64,000 bases of DNA from Capsicum annuum (Eukaryota; Streptophyta; Magnoliopsida; Solanales; Solanaceae). A program made the translations under genes and the position numbers. The stretch lies in assembly GCF_002878395.1 (NCBI RefSeq), contig NC_061115.1:98415527-98479526 (forward strand), in the 5' to 3' direction. Shown one piece after another: positions 34,877 through 47,076 of this stretch (position 1 is its first letter; each line of letters starts with the position of its first letter). Below the pieces are notes generated by a model, which did not search any database, had not been told where the DNA came from, and worked only from the letters and a program-made list of their open reading frames with translations.

Positions 34877-34891
34877 CACCGCGATGCGGTG
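34877..34891. repeat. perfect palindromic module CACCGCGATGCGGTG in LTR-A2
   Basis: CACCGC and GCGGTG arms around GAT. Diverged copies occur at 34527 and 35050, in LTR-A1 near 29285, in LTR-A3 near 49108, 49368 and 49550, and in B LTRs near 40388 and 40544. They are often followed by AATCGCGGTGAGC-like words. Confidence 0.7.
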
Positions 34892-35338
34892 GAATCACGT
34901 TGAGCTACTGGAATTTGTCATCCAAGCAAAAGTGTTATTTAGGGGAATGTCACGATTCGTGGAAGACTCACCACTATTTCTTGATCCATGTGGTAGTATC
35001 ATGTTGAGACACTCAAAATTCATTCCACGAACGAGTGCAATTTTTCACTTTACCGTAATGCGGTACAATAGCGGTGACCCACTGGAAATGCAATCTGAAC
35101 ATGGTTCAAACCTCGTCCAAAAACTCTGAACTTCCCCGAGTTATTATCCTTACACCCCTAAACATGAATCAACTCAAATACCATCGTCTCAAATCCTAGA
35201 AGATCAACTTAAAAATCCGCTATGTTTTGGAGTCAAATATATGACTAAGTCTCCAACACTTAGTGAAATTTTATGTTCAAAGCTTGTTATTAATGCACTA
35301 AGAGATGAACTGCAATAAGGATAATACGGGGTATTATA

Positions 35339-35370
35339 ATATCTCTACCTTGGAAATATTCATCCTCAAA
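35339..35370 (-). other. box and polypurine tract of element A, unit 2
   Basis: Element strand: TTTGAGGATGAATATTT (35370-35354), then CCAAGGTAGAGATAT directly before the LTR tip. This is the same arrangement as in F, B and C. Confidence 0.75.
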
Positions 35371-38269
35371 TGAAAATGGTTCAACTGAGATTTCAGTGCT
35401 AAGGTAACATCAACCGTATACTAAACATGCATGACTTAGAATGTGATTGTATACTATGTCTGAAATATGATACATGAACTAAACTGATTTCTAGAATACA
35501 TGCAATGACATGAGAGTTGTTAGGAAGCTGAGATAGAAACAAAAGGGTTAACTTATGAGTACCCATTATTTCAAGCTAGATCTTGTTTCATGATGAATAG
35601 TTGAGAGGTTTAGAAAATAGAAACTCAAGGCATTACACTATATCTCCCCTTTAGGACATTTTGTCCCCTGAATAACACTGACTTGGCTAAGATACTAAAG
35701 AAGGACTGAGATGATGCACAGGACTTATATGGGATGAATAACAACTTAATATCTAGGTCTAAAACTGATGCCTGATGCATAAACTGAGCTGAATTTGCAA
35801 AGTACATGAAGTGAACAAATTACCTCTTAGAATGGCTTTACTCGCAAAACTTTGGGTATTAAAACTAAATGGAAGGTTAGAACTCTATAGGAGCTTATCT
35901 GCTTGATTGCTAAACTGGATCACAAGCTCTATGAACCGGATCATACCGACTGCCCATACTTAAATTTTGTATTTCTGCAACACTCTTTTAGCAAATTCTA
36001 ATAATATGGGATGATCTGAACACGACATATAAACCATAAGCTAGGATAGAATTACAAGGCCTTAGTATATGGAACTTCTTACTTTCAAGCTTAGCCATAC
36101 TTAAAAAAAAATTCCCTCAGCAATACTTTCCCCTTAAACAACATAATCATTGATTCGACTTATAATTCTCAAGTGCGCATTGATAAATCCATTTATTAAA
36201 GTCAAACCTTAACTAAATTCTCTCACCATGATTAAGCTTAACTCAAAATAATAAGATACAACATGCTAAAACATGATAGTAGTCTAAAACACATGATTCA
36301 ATCTTCTATGTCTCTTCTAGAGCTCACACCCTAATTATAACATGCTTTACCACTTCAATAAGTAACTCTAAACTCTTACTATTGATTCACTAGCACATAT
36401 TCCATTCCTACACTTACATCCCAACATGACATTCAAGCGTATCACTATAACCACATGTAAACTTCAAGGCAAACACCCATAAAGGCATCTTTCTCATATT
36501 CCCTAAACATCTATCAAAATCCATTTTCTTGCACTATGCTTAAGAAGGCAAACCTAGAATTCTCAACTAACTATGATATATGCAAAAGATTTATTTCAAT
36601 ATTCCTTCATTCTTTAGTCTTAGATAGAAAATCATAAATAATCTTCCTTAATAAGGGTCATCAACTCCCTCTCATCTAAACAATTACTTATCCATTAGCA
36701 TCACCACTATCTTAACATGGAAAGAGATCTCTACGGGGCTAATACTTAAGGATCTAAAACATGAAAGAATACCATATATAACTTAGACACTTAATTGAGG
36801 CTTGAGGAATAGAACATCAAAGGTATGGCTTCATTAAAAAGATCTAAATTTGGGACGTACATGATATAAGTCTGAATTTAGCTAGTATCATGGATTTTTG
36901 AGAACTGATTATACTCTGAAAGATGAGTTCATACTTATTATAAGTTATTTTACATAAGACTTGAGTTCATAGATTTATGACGGATAACTCAAATCACAGA
37001 GTAAAGCTATTACTTACTTACTGAAAGTTGAGAATGAGCTTACATATGTATGAAATGTATAAGAATTGGCCTATGGCATAGATCTCTCACACAAGATATG
37101 AACTTGGTGTGATAATGACTGAAATCCAAGAAATACACTAGAGTAAGAAGGGGTAACTATCTCATTGCAACTCTTATTAACATGTATCACAATCTAATTC
37201 TCAAAACTAGATTTGGTTCTTCACTCTACCATCTCCCCCTTAGATCAAAGCTAACATTCTAAGCTTATGGGTCTATTCCAAATCCTTGGGACTGAGTCAT
37301 AATTTCTTTGCTCTAACGATCAAAACATAAATGCTAAACTCACAATGATAAACTATATTTTGAACTTAGTGACTTCATTCTTGGACACCCTCTTAGTACA
37401 TAACACCCTTAACTCCCTTTAGGCTTAATAGTCCTCATCATAGACTTATACTTTAATAACAAGACAAATACACCCGCCTTACTGAAACACCTAAATTACT
37501 TCTTTTCCTTCATGGTATACTAATATCATATCTCAAAAATTAGACTTTCCCTAAACAATAAGAATTGAATTCTTACTTAAAAGACTCACCACCAACTAAC
37601 CATAACTCTTCAACTTTGCTATTAGGAACACCATGCACTATATAGCTAGAATTCTTCAACTTAACCACTCAAGCGTACTATTAACAATACACAACACTTA
37701 ATAGCCTTCAAAAATAATGCACCCACATATCACCTTGGGAACCCCTCTACATTATACTTCCAACATCATACTTAATTATGAATAACTGAACTTAAACTCT
37801 TGGACACACTGTTCAAGCCTACTAGATCACTTCCATAAAACTAGCCACACTAATAAAGAAATCATTATTTCCACCTTGATGATCATCTACTATTCAAACT
37901 TAGTATCTAGTGTTAGGAATGATTAACAACCTAATCTCACATATTATTCTCACTTAGAATCTATAAAATAAAACGTCAAGAAATACTAGTCTACTAGAAC
38001 TTTATAATAATAATAATTTATCATAATCATATGGCCTATCTTATTATAATCCATTAGCACATACTACTTCTACACATCACTACTATTTACCCATATATAC
38101 ACCTAATTTAACATTACTAAACACCAAATACTTTCATTAATAACCTAAACTTTTCTAACACAATAAGTACTATCAATAACTCCTTTCCTACTTTAAGCAA
38201 ACAACAACTCACCTTTACTAATAACTCCTTCTCTACCTTCTACTAAACTAACACACAAGGGCATATCAT
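35371..38269 (-). mobile_element. non-coding internal region of element A, unit 2, left part
   Basis: Contains ~800 bp (to about 36162) absent from unit 1, then sequence closely matching 29757-31872. No coding motif on either strand. It stops at 38269 in GGGCATATCAT, where LTR-B1 is inserted. The uninterrupted site in unit 1 reads GGGCATATCATCTTAATAC (31859-31877). Confidence 0.7.
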
Positions 38270-40771
38270 TGTAATACCCTAAAAATGGGTCTCGAGATGT
38301 CACACAGTGCTCAAGACTATGAGTAGCCTCAAGCTAATCCTGTAAGCCTTCTACTAAATCTAGATATTAATAAATAGAGAAGTATGAACATAATATGAAT
38401 GCGAAAATTTGTCTGATCTAAGATGAAATCATCTAAAAATATTAAATTTAAAGTCTGGTAAAGAAATACTAAAAATTTGAACAATGTCTAGCAGTCTGAC
38501 AAGTCTCTACTACCACTAACTAGAGAGTCACTGAGACAAGTCCCCAGATGATCAACTACTGTAATAAATTAGAAAATCTAATTAAATGGGTCCCGGTCCC
38601 CAAACTATGGGGACTCACTAGCTTTTGAGATTTGGATAGAGAGGCTCGAAATCACTCACGCTTCTTAAACTGAGCACCTGAAGCTACATTATGAGACAAT
38701 GTAGAACATAGACATATATGTAGACTAGTACTTCTGAAATGTACTGAGTATATATGGGTGAATTCATAAGTAAAACAATATCTCAATGTTTGTATAAACT
38801 AGTAAAATAATGCATGCTAAGTATAAATAACTCACATTGGATGGAATAACTAAAAACTAAAAAAATCATGTATCATGGGTGATAAAACATACTATATAAA
38901 TCTTGTGTGTCAAAACACTTAGTTCTAAAATATGTGCTGGTATTCTATCTTTAAATCATGCGGTCTAAGTATAGAAAGAACTCAATTTTATATCTGTAAA
39001 CTAAAAGCCAAAATCTAATAGCTAATGTCTTATGTAATGCAATGTCGGAATAAAATTGTGAGCCTTTACACTTAGGTTCTAAAAGTTTTCTGTTATTCTT
39101 TACTCTTTTTTTGTAGGGAGGTTCTTCGAACTAACATACACTATGTGAGCTATCCTAGTATCCAAAGTCTATTTACCTTATTGGAAAACCTCACGATAGG
39201 GAGAGGTGTATCCAAAGTCTATTTACCTTATTGGAAAACCTCACGATAGGGAGAGGTGTCACACTCTTGCCAATGAGTATAACTTAATATAAGTGATCAT
39301 ATCTGTAACTGTCATCCATCTAGAAATGGTAATATTCTGATAATTTATACCTATGTTGACTCGTAGTTCTAGGGTATGAAAATATATCCAACTCAGTGTT
39401 AAATACTACTCCCTTTAATCTGTATGCTCAATCTATAGAAAATCCACTTTTAAAACTAGCATAAGAGTTTATAATGAAAGCCAATTATGTATCTATCTAC
39501 TTCAAACTATAAGAAAAGCTAAATCTATTTTCTTAAAACTATAATAAAACTGTGAAGTGGATTCCATATCTTAACTGAGGATCAAAGATCAAATCATTAT
39601 AAAAATTTTAAAATAACTAATTATAGGATGCTTAAAGCATTGTCATTCTTAAAATATCAATGTTCAATTGGGGCTTAACAACCCATGCATCAAATTCATG
39701 TCAAATCATCATAAAGTTCATGCTTGATATTAAAAACATTGATAATTCAATTCAAAATCTCAAAATTTCAGCAATACGTATAAAAATACACAAGTAGACA
39801 TGCAATTCAACATCTAATTCAATTGTAATGTCATAATCTTCAAATAGTAAACAGTGGGTATAAACCCTAGACTAAAATTCATATATGTTCATATAAAATT
39901 CAACTTTAAAATTAATTTTGGGAACAAGGATGAAAGAATTATCCTTGTTGAAAAACCCCATATACCTTAATAGATGAAATTGATAAAGAATCTTGACCTT
40001 GAATTCCTATTTGTGCTTTTGAAGATGATTTCTTGAATATCTTGAATTTTGGGTTATCTTTGAAAAAGAATGGTGGAATTTGGATTTCTTTGGGTTTACA
40101 TTTTGAGGTTGTATGGTTTCTTGGAGAGTAATTTGATGAAAAGTGATCATATAATGTTTAGAACAGCTTAAATCTTGTATTTTACACGATTTGGTGCTTA
40201 AAAAATGACTAGGTTGCCCTTTGTAAAAATTATTTTAGATCTGTAAATCCCAATTTTGGACCTCAGTGCGATGTGATACAATCGTGGTTGCTTGCTGGAT
40301 AAAGGAAAATTGCTATTTTTGGCTCTAGTGTAACACGGCGTAATTGTGTTATATCACTAGAAGAGGACGAGCGCCATTTTTCACTCCACTGCGATGTGGT
40401 GTCTATTGTTTTGAGAATTATGATCCGATAAAGGCAAATCATGGTGAGCTACTAAAAAAGGGACGAATGGGAACTCGGACTTCATCGTGATGTAGGCTAA
40501 TCTTGGTGCCTCACTAGTAATTGGACATTTGCGATTCTGCACCTCACCGCGATGCAGTGCTGTACTGCTATTCACTAAAATTGCTATAACTTCTCAATCG
40601 AGTATCAGATTAAGGCAGAATTTTTATCGTTTGAAAGCTAATTAAATTATCTAAAACTTGGTGGGTCTAGAGGTTGAGAATTATACTCGTATCAAGAGTT
40701 ATTAATATTTAAAGTTGACTGTTGACCTTCTAGGAGCTAAACTGAGGTTGGAAAAAGAATGGGGTATCACA
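38270..40771 (-). mobile_element. LTR-B1 (gypsy family B, 3' LTR)
   Basis: 2,502 bp. Element-strand tips are TGTGATACCCC (40771) and AGGGTATTACA (38270). It aligns with 43964-46419. A PPT and box lie outside its right end, so it is the 3' LTR of the minus-strand element B. Splice-donor-like AAG|GTATAT has its GT at 39965-39964. GC-rich modules occur near 40262, 40388 and 40544. A 50-bp perfect duplication is unique to this copy. Confidence 0.85.
39159..39258. repeat. perfect 50-bp tandem duplication in LTR-B1
   Basis: 39159-39208 and 39209-39258 are identical (TATCCAAAGTCTATTTACC to GGGAGAGGTG). The partner LTR-B2 has a single diverged copy near 44880-44928, so the duplication arose after insertion. 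Confidence 0.95.
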
Positions 40772-40803
40772 ATATCCCACCATTAGAGATATTCATCCTC
40801 GAA
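40772..40803 (-). other. box and polypurine tract of element B
   Basis: Element strand TTCGAGGATGAATATCT (40803-40787), then AATGGTGGGATAT up to the LTR tip. The tract is interrupted by one T but placed as in F. Confidence 0.7.
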
Positions 40804-40984
40804 TGAGACTAGTTAAACGAAGATTCTAGGGGACTAAGGCTATATGCTAGCATGCACAACTAAAACAAAAATGCATGACTGGATCTAACTAATTCTGAGC
40901 GACTAAACTAATCTGCAAATGCATGAATTTACATGAAGATAACTATATGGTTGAATCTGAGACTGGAAAAAAACTTAATTGAGA

Positions 40985-42590
40985 AAGACTATTACCTTAG
41001 GCTGAATCTGAATTCATGGAGAAACAGTGAGGATACTTGGTATGCATGTATGCTTTTACTTCCCATCTGTTCTATCAAGTACAGCTAAAACTAGGGCTGG
41101 AGTGAGTCAAATCTTCAACTCTTGAAAACTCTACTCACAGGAATCTAACCACTGAAGCTTAACTTTCTTTTGAGTCAATCTAGATATGGGGAATGTAATA
41201 GAAGAAAAACCCTCAAAAAAATATATATAATAGCCAGCTAAACCCAAGAAACTTTTAACGTCTGATGGAGAGATAGGTCTAGGCCAGTTTCTTACTGCTT
41301 CTGTCTTTTGGGGATCAACTCTAATGCCATCACTTGAAATAATATGACCGAGGAAATTTATTGATCTTAGCCAAAATTCACATTTGCTAAATTTGGCGAA
41401 CAACTAGTGATCTCTAAGAGTTTGCAACACAGTTCTAAAATGTCTATATGATCATTCTCACTATGAGAATAGATAAGAATATCATCGATAAAGACTATGG
41501 CAAACATATCTAACTACTATTTAAACATTGTATTAATACAGTCCATTAAAGTTGCTAGGGCATTTGTCAGTCTGAAGGACATAACTAGAAACTCAAAATG
41601 ACCGTAACAGGTACTAAAACCTATCTTTGGAATATCACATTCCCTTACTCTAAGCTGATGATAGCTGGATCAACGTTCTATCTTGGAGAATTAACTTGCA
41701 CCTTGGAGTTGGTCGAATAAGGCATCAATCCTAGAAAGAGCATATTATTTTTTACTATGACATTGTTAAGTTGATGATAGTCAGTGCACATTAACAGAGA
41801 ACCATCTTTCTCTCTCACAAATAAGATGGGATTGCCTCATGGAGAGACACTAGGCCTTATGAAACCTTTATCTAAGAGGTCTTTAAGCTGCTTTTTTAAC
41901 TCTTTAAGCTCGGCTGGAGCCATTTGATTTAGAGGAATAGAGATGGGCTAAGATTTAGAAAGAAGGTCAATTCCGAATTTTATTTCCCTATCGGGAGGTA
42001 CCCCTGGCAAATCTTTTAAAAAAACATCAGGAAAATTATTGACTATACGAACTGACTGAACTATTGGAGTCTCATACTTAGTGTCTTTAGCTCAAACTAG
42101 ATGATAGATAAACCCTTTTAGATCAAGTTTCTGGCTTTAACATAGGATATGAAATGACTCTTGGGAGACACTTAATTACCTTCCCGCTCACAGACTGGCT
42201 CATCTAGAAACTTAAACTTCACCACTCAGGTGCGATAATCTATAGATGCATAGTAGAAATGGAGCTAATCCATACTAATAATAAGGTCAAATTCAACCAT
42301 ATCTAACTCTATTAAATCTGCGAACATGATCTTATGAAGGTTAGTAATAGGACACCTTTTATAGATCGGTCTGGAAACAATTAACTCACCAACTAGGGTT
42401 GAAACTAAGAAGGGCTTAGGAATATTTTCAGGACCTGTTTAAAAATTTACTACAACTAGTTAGGTAACATAAGACAAATTCTACCCAGGGTATAACAACA
42501 CATAAATATCAAGATGAAAGACATAAAGCATACGAGTGACAACATCTGGTGAACTCATCTGCTCTTGATGGAATGGTAAAGCAGAAAATT
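40985..42590 (-). pseudogene. protease and reverse transcriptase of element B with RNase H/integrase deleted
   Basis: Minus-strand reading. Protease is seen near 42480 as YPG then NLSYVT, with the catalytic Asp changed to Tyr. RT follows: [40 protein letters not shown], and the catalytic FIDD box at 41492-41481 with both Asp intact. The RT connection region is open at 41403-41131 ([27 protein letters not shown]). RNase H starts (ALVLAVLDRTDG) and is cut at 41062-41065. It then joins directly to the last residues of a chromodomain (TKYP-like: CIPSILTV in one frame). RNase H and the whole integrase are therefore missing. Premature stops and frameshifts elsewhere. Confidence 0.75.
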
Positions 42591-43757
42591 AATTCTAGCA
42601 CTGACCGCCACCGGTACTGGATGACGCGCCCTGAGGTAGGACTGGGCAACCTAGAGGAGATGGTACACTAGTAGCCTGAGTTTAGGGATGAGCAACTCTA
42701 TTTCCCTTCTTAGCAAGCGGACAATATTTGATTGCATGCCCAAATTACCATATCCATAACAACTTTTATGTCCAAACAAAAACTCACTAAGATGATTCTT
42801 ACCACACTTTGCACATGTAGGATAACTAGGCTTTCCACTGATACTATTCTAGGATTTAGAAATAGAAGTCTTACCATACTGCCCCTGTTTAGCTCTAGGG
42901 GGTGGGAACACTGGCTGAAGATGGCACTGTCATAGATGAACGATTCTAAAACTATAAAAAAATTCTCCGCCATACTTTGTCTGGCCATACTCAAATTGTC
43001 TGGTTCTAGCCTTATTATTTCCCCTCTCTCTTCCCTTCAACTTTTTTGCCTCAATTTGCTGGGCATTAATCATCAACCTAGAAAGATCTATGTCCCTAAT
43101 AAGCATGGCGGTCCTACACTCCTTGACTACCTAACCAGATACTCTAGTAACAAAATTACTCATACTCGCCGTAGGGTCAACCATTATATTAGGGGCATAC
43201 TTAGACAACTGGTTGAACTTAAGAGAGTACTCCATCACTGTCATTGAGCCCTGCCTCAGGTTCACAAACTCCTTTACTTTAGCTTCTCTTATTTCACTTG
43301 AAAAGAACCTATCTTTAAATGTATCCTAAAACACTTGCCAACTCATAGGAGCAATATTTTCACCTCTACCATTCTTCCACATAACTACCTAATAATACGA
43401 CATATTTTTAAGCCTATAGGATGCAAACTCTACACTATCTTCCTCAGTAACATACATAATCTGGGTGGTATTTCTTATCTCATCTAAGTAAAGTTGTGGA
43501 TCCTTACCTGCTTTTGATCCAAAGAATTCAAGCAGTTTTATTCTCATGAAGTCACAAATTTTGGCTAATTCTATATCCCCATTCTGCTGAAGTAGGACTA
43601 TCACCTCATGATTGACCTTAACATTAGCTATCACAACTTAGGCTAATGCCTGAAAGGCAGCCCAAAATCCAACATGTGATATGTTCTGATTTAGAGGGTC
43701 AGCAGGCTGGGGTGGCTAGTTATTATTTTTATGTGTATTAGCTCAGCGAGGAGGCAT
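42591..43757 (-). pseudogene. Gag of element B
   Basis: The ATG at 43757-43755 begins MPPR, matching the MPP start of F, followed by a TGA. The Gag core is open at 43634-43389 (FMRIKLLEFFGSKAGKDPQLYLDEI) and continues with DRFFSSEIREAKVKEFVNLRQGSMTVMEYSLKF. The zinc knuckle (42765-42716) reads CYGYGNLG and then, after a one-base shift, HAIKYC, so it would be C-x2-C-x4-H-x4-C with the second Cys changed to Tyr. The element-strand sequence ATGACAG before the ATG (AG at 43765-43764) resembles a splice acceptor. Gag would package the element RNA. Confidence 0.75.
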
Positions 43758-43949
43758 ATTCAACTGTCATATAATATCATGAGTTAAAAGAAGATAGAGA
43801 CACTTTAAGAATGATAGATCATGAGAGAAAGAGATAATTTTGAAAAAAATGGTCTCGCAGCGTCTTGCTCATAAATATGGAGCACTTCACATCCAAGACT
43901 CTATGTAACATAGCTTTTCTAACTCCCTAGGACTCTTATAACCTTGGTC

Positions 43950-43961
43950 TATAATACAAAG
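43950..43961 (-). other. primer binding site of element B (decayed)
   Basis: Element strand CTTTGTATTATA, in the position and phase of TTGGTATCAGAG, three bases from the LTR-B2 terminus. The leader 43758-43949 has no other feature. Confidence 0.55.
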
Positions 43962-43963
43962 TT

Positions 43964-46419
43964 TGTAACACCGCAAAAATGGGTCTCGAGATATGACACA
44001 GTGCTCAAGACTATGAGTAGCCTCAAGCTAACCCTGTAAGCCTTCTACTAAATTTGGATACTTATAAATAAAGAAATATGAACATAATATCAATGCTAAA
44101 ATCTATCTGATCTAACCTAAAATCATCTGAACATAATATCTAAAAATATTAGACGCAAATGCTAGTAATAAAACACTAAAAATCTGAACCATGTCAAACA
44201 GACTAACAAACCTCTACTACTACTAAATAGAGAGCCGCTAGAACAAGTCCCCAATTAACTCGAACTAGTTGAAAATACTAAGTCAACAAGAAAATTTTAA
44301 TGACTGGGTCCCTAAACTATAAGGGCTAACCAACTATAGAGATGAGGATGGAGATGCTCGAAATTATTCACGCTACTAAAACTGAGTACTTATACCTACA
44401 TTATGAGATAATATAGCTAATAGACGTATATATGGATCAGTATTCTTGGAATGTACTAAGTATATATGGGTGAATTCATAAGTAAAACAATATCTTAATG
44501 TTCGTATAAACTTGTAAAGTAATGCATGCTAAGTATAAATGACTCACATTGGCTAGAATAATTGAAAGCTAAAAAAATCATCAATCATGAGTGATAAAAC
44601 ATACTGAATAAATCTTCAAAGCCATAACACTTAGTTCTTAAAGTTGTGCAGGTATTCTATCTCTAAATCATCCAGTGTAAGTGTAGAAGGACTCACTTTT
44701 ATATATTTAAATTGAAAGTTGAAATCTAGTAGCTAATGTCTGATGTAAAGCAATGTCTGAATAAAACTGTGAGCCCTTACACTTACTTTCTAAAAGATTT
44801 TCTGTCATTATTTACTCATTTTTGTAGGATATAAGGAGGTTCTTTTAATCGACATACACTATATGAGGTATCATAGTGTCCAATGTCTAGTTCCCTTATG
44901 GGAAAACCTTACGTTGGGGAAAGGTGTCATACTCTTGCCAAGGAGTACAACCTAATCAAAGTGATCACATCTGTAACTATCATCCATATTGAAATTGGAA
45001 TAATGTGATAATCTGTACCTATGTTATCTCATATTTCTAGGGCATGAGAATATACCAAACTCACTGCTGAATACTACTCTCTTTAATCTATGTGCTCATT
45101 CTATTAGAAATCCACTTTTAAAAATAGCAGAAGGGTTTATAATGAAAATAAATTATGCATCTATGTATTTCAAATTGTAAGCAAAGCTAAATCTATTTTC
45201 TGTAAACTGTAATAAAACCATGAAGTGGATAGCATATCTTAATTGAGGATAAAAGATCAAATCTTATAAAAATATGAAAATAACTAATTATAGGATGCCT
45301 AAAGCATTGTCATTCTTAAAATATCAATGTTCAACTAGGGCATAAAAGCCCTTGCATTAAAGTCATGTTAAATCATCATAAAGTCCATGCTTGATATTGA
45401 AAAATTAATAATTCAATTCAAAATCTAAAAATTTCATCAATACACATAAAAATTCGAAAGTAGAAATGCAATTGAACATCTAATTCAATTGTAATCTCAT
45501 AATCTTCAAATAATAAAGACTGGGTATAAACCCTAGCCTAAAATGTATTTAATTTCATATAAAATTCAACTTTAAATCTAATTTTGGGAACATGGATGAA
45601 AGAATTATCCTTGTTGATAAACCCCACATACCTTAATTGATGAAATTGATAAAGTATCTTGAACTTGAATTCCTATTTGTGATTTTAAAGATTATTTCTT
45701 GAATATCTTGAATTGAAAAACTTGAATTTTGGGTTATCTTGGAAATGGAATGGTTGAATTTGAGTTTGTTAGGGTTTAAGTCTTGAGGTTCTAGGATTTC
45801 TTGGAGAGTAATTTGATGAAAAGTGAGCATACAATGCTTAGAATAGGCTAAATCTTGTGTTTTATATAATTTGGGGGCTTGGGAAATGACTAGGTTGCCT
45901 TTTGTAAAAATTAGTTCGGAACTGGAAATCCTAATTTTATGCCTCAGTACAACATGCCACAATTGTTGTTGCTTGCTGGATAAAAGACAATTGCCATTTT
46001 GGCCTCTAGCATGACGTGGTATAATCACATTGCGTAACTGGAAAAGGACGAGTGCCATTTTGCACTCCACCGCAATGTGGTTTGTGTTGTTTTGAGAATT
46101 TCGATGCGATACAGGCAAATGATGATGAGTTACGTTAAAAGGGACAAATGGGAATTGTGACTTCACCTCGATGCAAGCTATTCATGATACCTTACTAGAA
46201 ATTTGACAATTTTGATTCTACACCTTACCAAAATGCGGTGTTATTTCGGTACTCTACTCCTTTTCACTAAAATTGTCATAACCTCTCAACCGAGTATCAT
46301 ATTAAGGAAAAATTTGTATCATTGGAAAGCTAATTAAATTATCTATAGTTTGGTGTGTCTAGAGCTGGAAAATTCTATTCGTATCAAGAGTTATTCATTT
46401 TTAAAGTTGACCCTTGACC
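43964..46419 (-). mobile_element. LTR-B2 (gypsy family B, 5' LTR, end-deleted)
   Basis: Starts TGTAACACCGCAAAAATGGG and follows LTR-B1 until GTTGACCCTTGACC near 46419. LTR-B1 continues there for about 70 bp more to its tip. The missing end includes the element-strand LTR start and any target duplication, and family A sequence (TTAATACAAACTCAGCC) follows directly. AAACCCTA (45777-45770) and AAG|GTATGT (GT 45631-45630) are intact here. Confidence 0.8.
45630..45777 (-). promoter_or_regulatory. AAACCCTA box and splice-donor-like AAG|GTATGT in LTR-B2
   Basis: The element strand reads AAACCCTA, then ~140 nt rich in TTCAAGA words, then AATTAAG|GTATGTGGGG. The layout matches LTR-A3 and LTR-D. Confidence 0.5.
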
Positions 46420-47076
46420 TTAATACAAACTCAGCCATATGAAAAAGTTTATCTCTATGTTTCTATCGATCACTATCACCACTTTCTTGTCACTACACTT
46501 CTATAACCACACTTCTAACTTTTAGAAGCCTTACTACTCTTGAATCATAACACTCAGGTTGCAATATCCCCCAAACATAAACTTTATTTAAAAAATCTAG
46601 ATTTATACTATCTCTTCTCATGAGCACGACCTGAATTGAAGGGTTAATAAGGAATCTGAATACATACCTTACTCTGTCTTAACTAAACAACTCATATGGA
46701 TGAGGACCTAACTTTTAATTTGATGAACTTATAACACACATGCGAGCTCCTCTCAGTCCCTTTGCGTGACTTCTAAAATTACTGATTGTAAATTTGAGAG
46801 AATTATTTTGGGATTAATTTGGAACTTACTAATCATGTTATCTCAATAATAAGTCACAGATGGAGAATTTTGGAGTAACACACCAATCGACAAAAGTTTT
46901 TGAGAAACCAACTTTATAATACGATTTACAGTATGAAAGAAAAGAAACTTTTCTTAAATGTCAAATTGTCTTTTGAACAAAAGTACACATGTCTCCATAC
47001 CATTCCGCAAGACTCTACTAGACACGGCTTAACAGACACCGTAGGAAACTTAAACTTTGTGCTATGATACCAAGTT
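46420..47076 (-). mobile_element. non-coding internal region of element A, unit 2, right part
   Basis: Resumes at CTTAATACAAACTCAGCC and matches 31871-32515 to the end. It includes TCACAGATGGAGAATTTTGG and the CGCAAGACTCTACTAGACACGG stretch in front of the PBS. No coding motif. Confidence 0.75.
47062..47073 (-). other. primer binding site of element A, unit 2
   Basis: Element strand TTGGTATCATAG, one change from the initiator tRNA-Met complement, three bases from LTR-A3. Confidence 0.8.

Larger units (their letters stand above)
32516..35338 (-). mobile_element. LTR-A2 (middle LTR of array A)
   Basis: 2,823 bp. Element-strand tips are TATAATACCCC (35338) and GGTCATTACA (32516). It is the complete reference copy of the family. 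On its left is a PBS and on its right a PPT with its box, so it acts as 5' LTR to unit 1 and 3' LTR to unit 2. It carries GC-rich palindromic modules near 34527, 34877 and 35050. Confidence 0.85.

Noticed and set aside
45633..46166. 177-codon open frame on the minus strand inside LTR-B2
   Set aside because: The equivalent in LTR-B1 (near 40381-40575) is broken by stops, the frame begins upstream of the likely transcription start, and it shows no domain; it is treated as chance.
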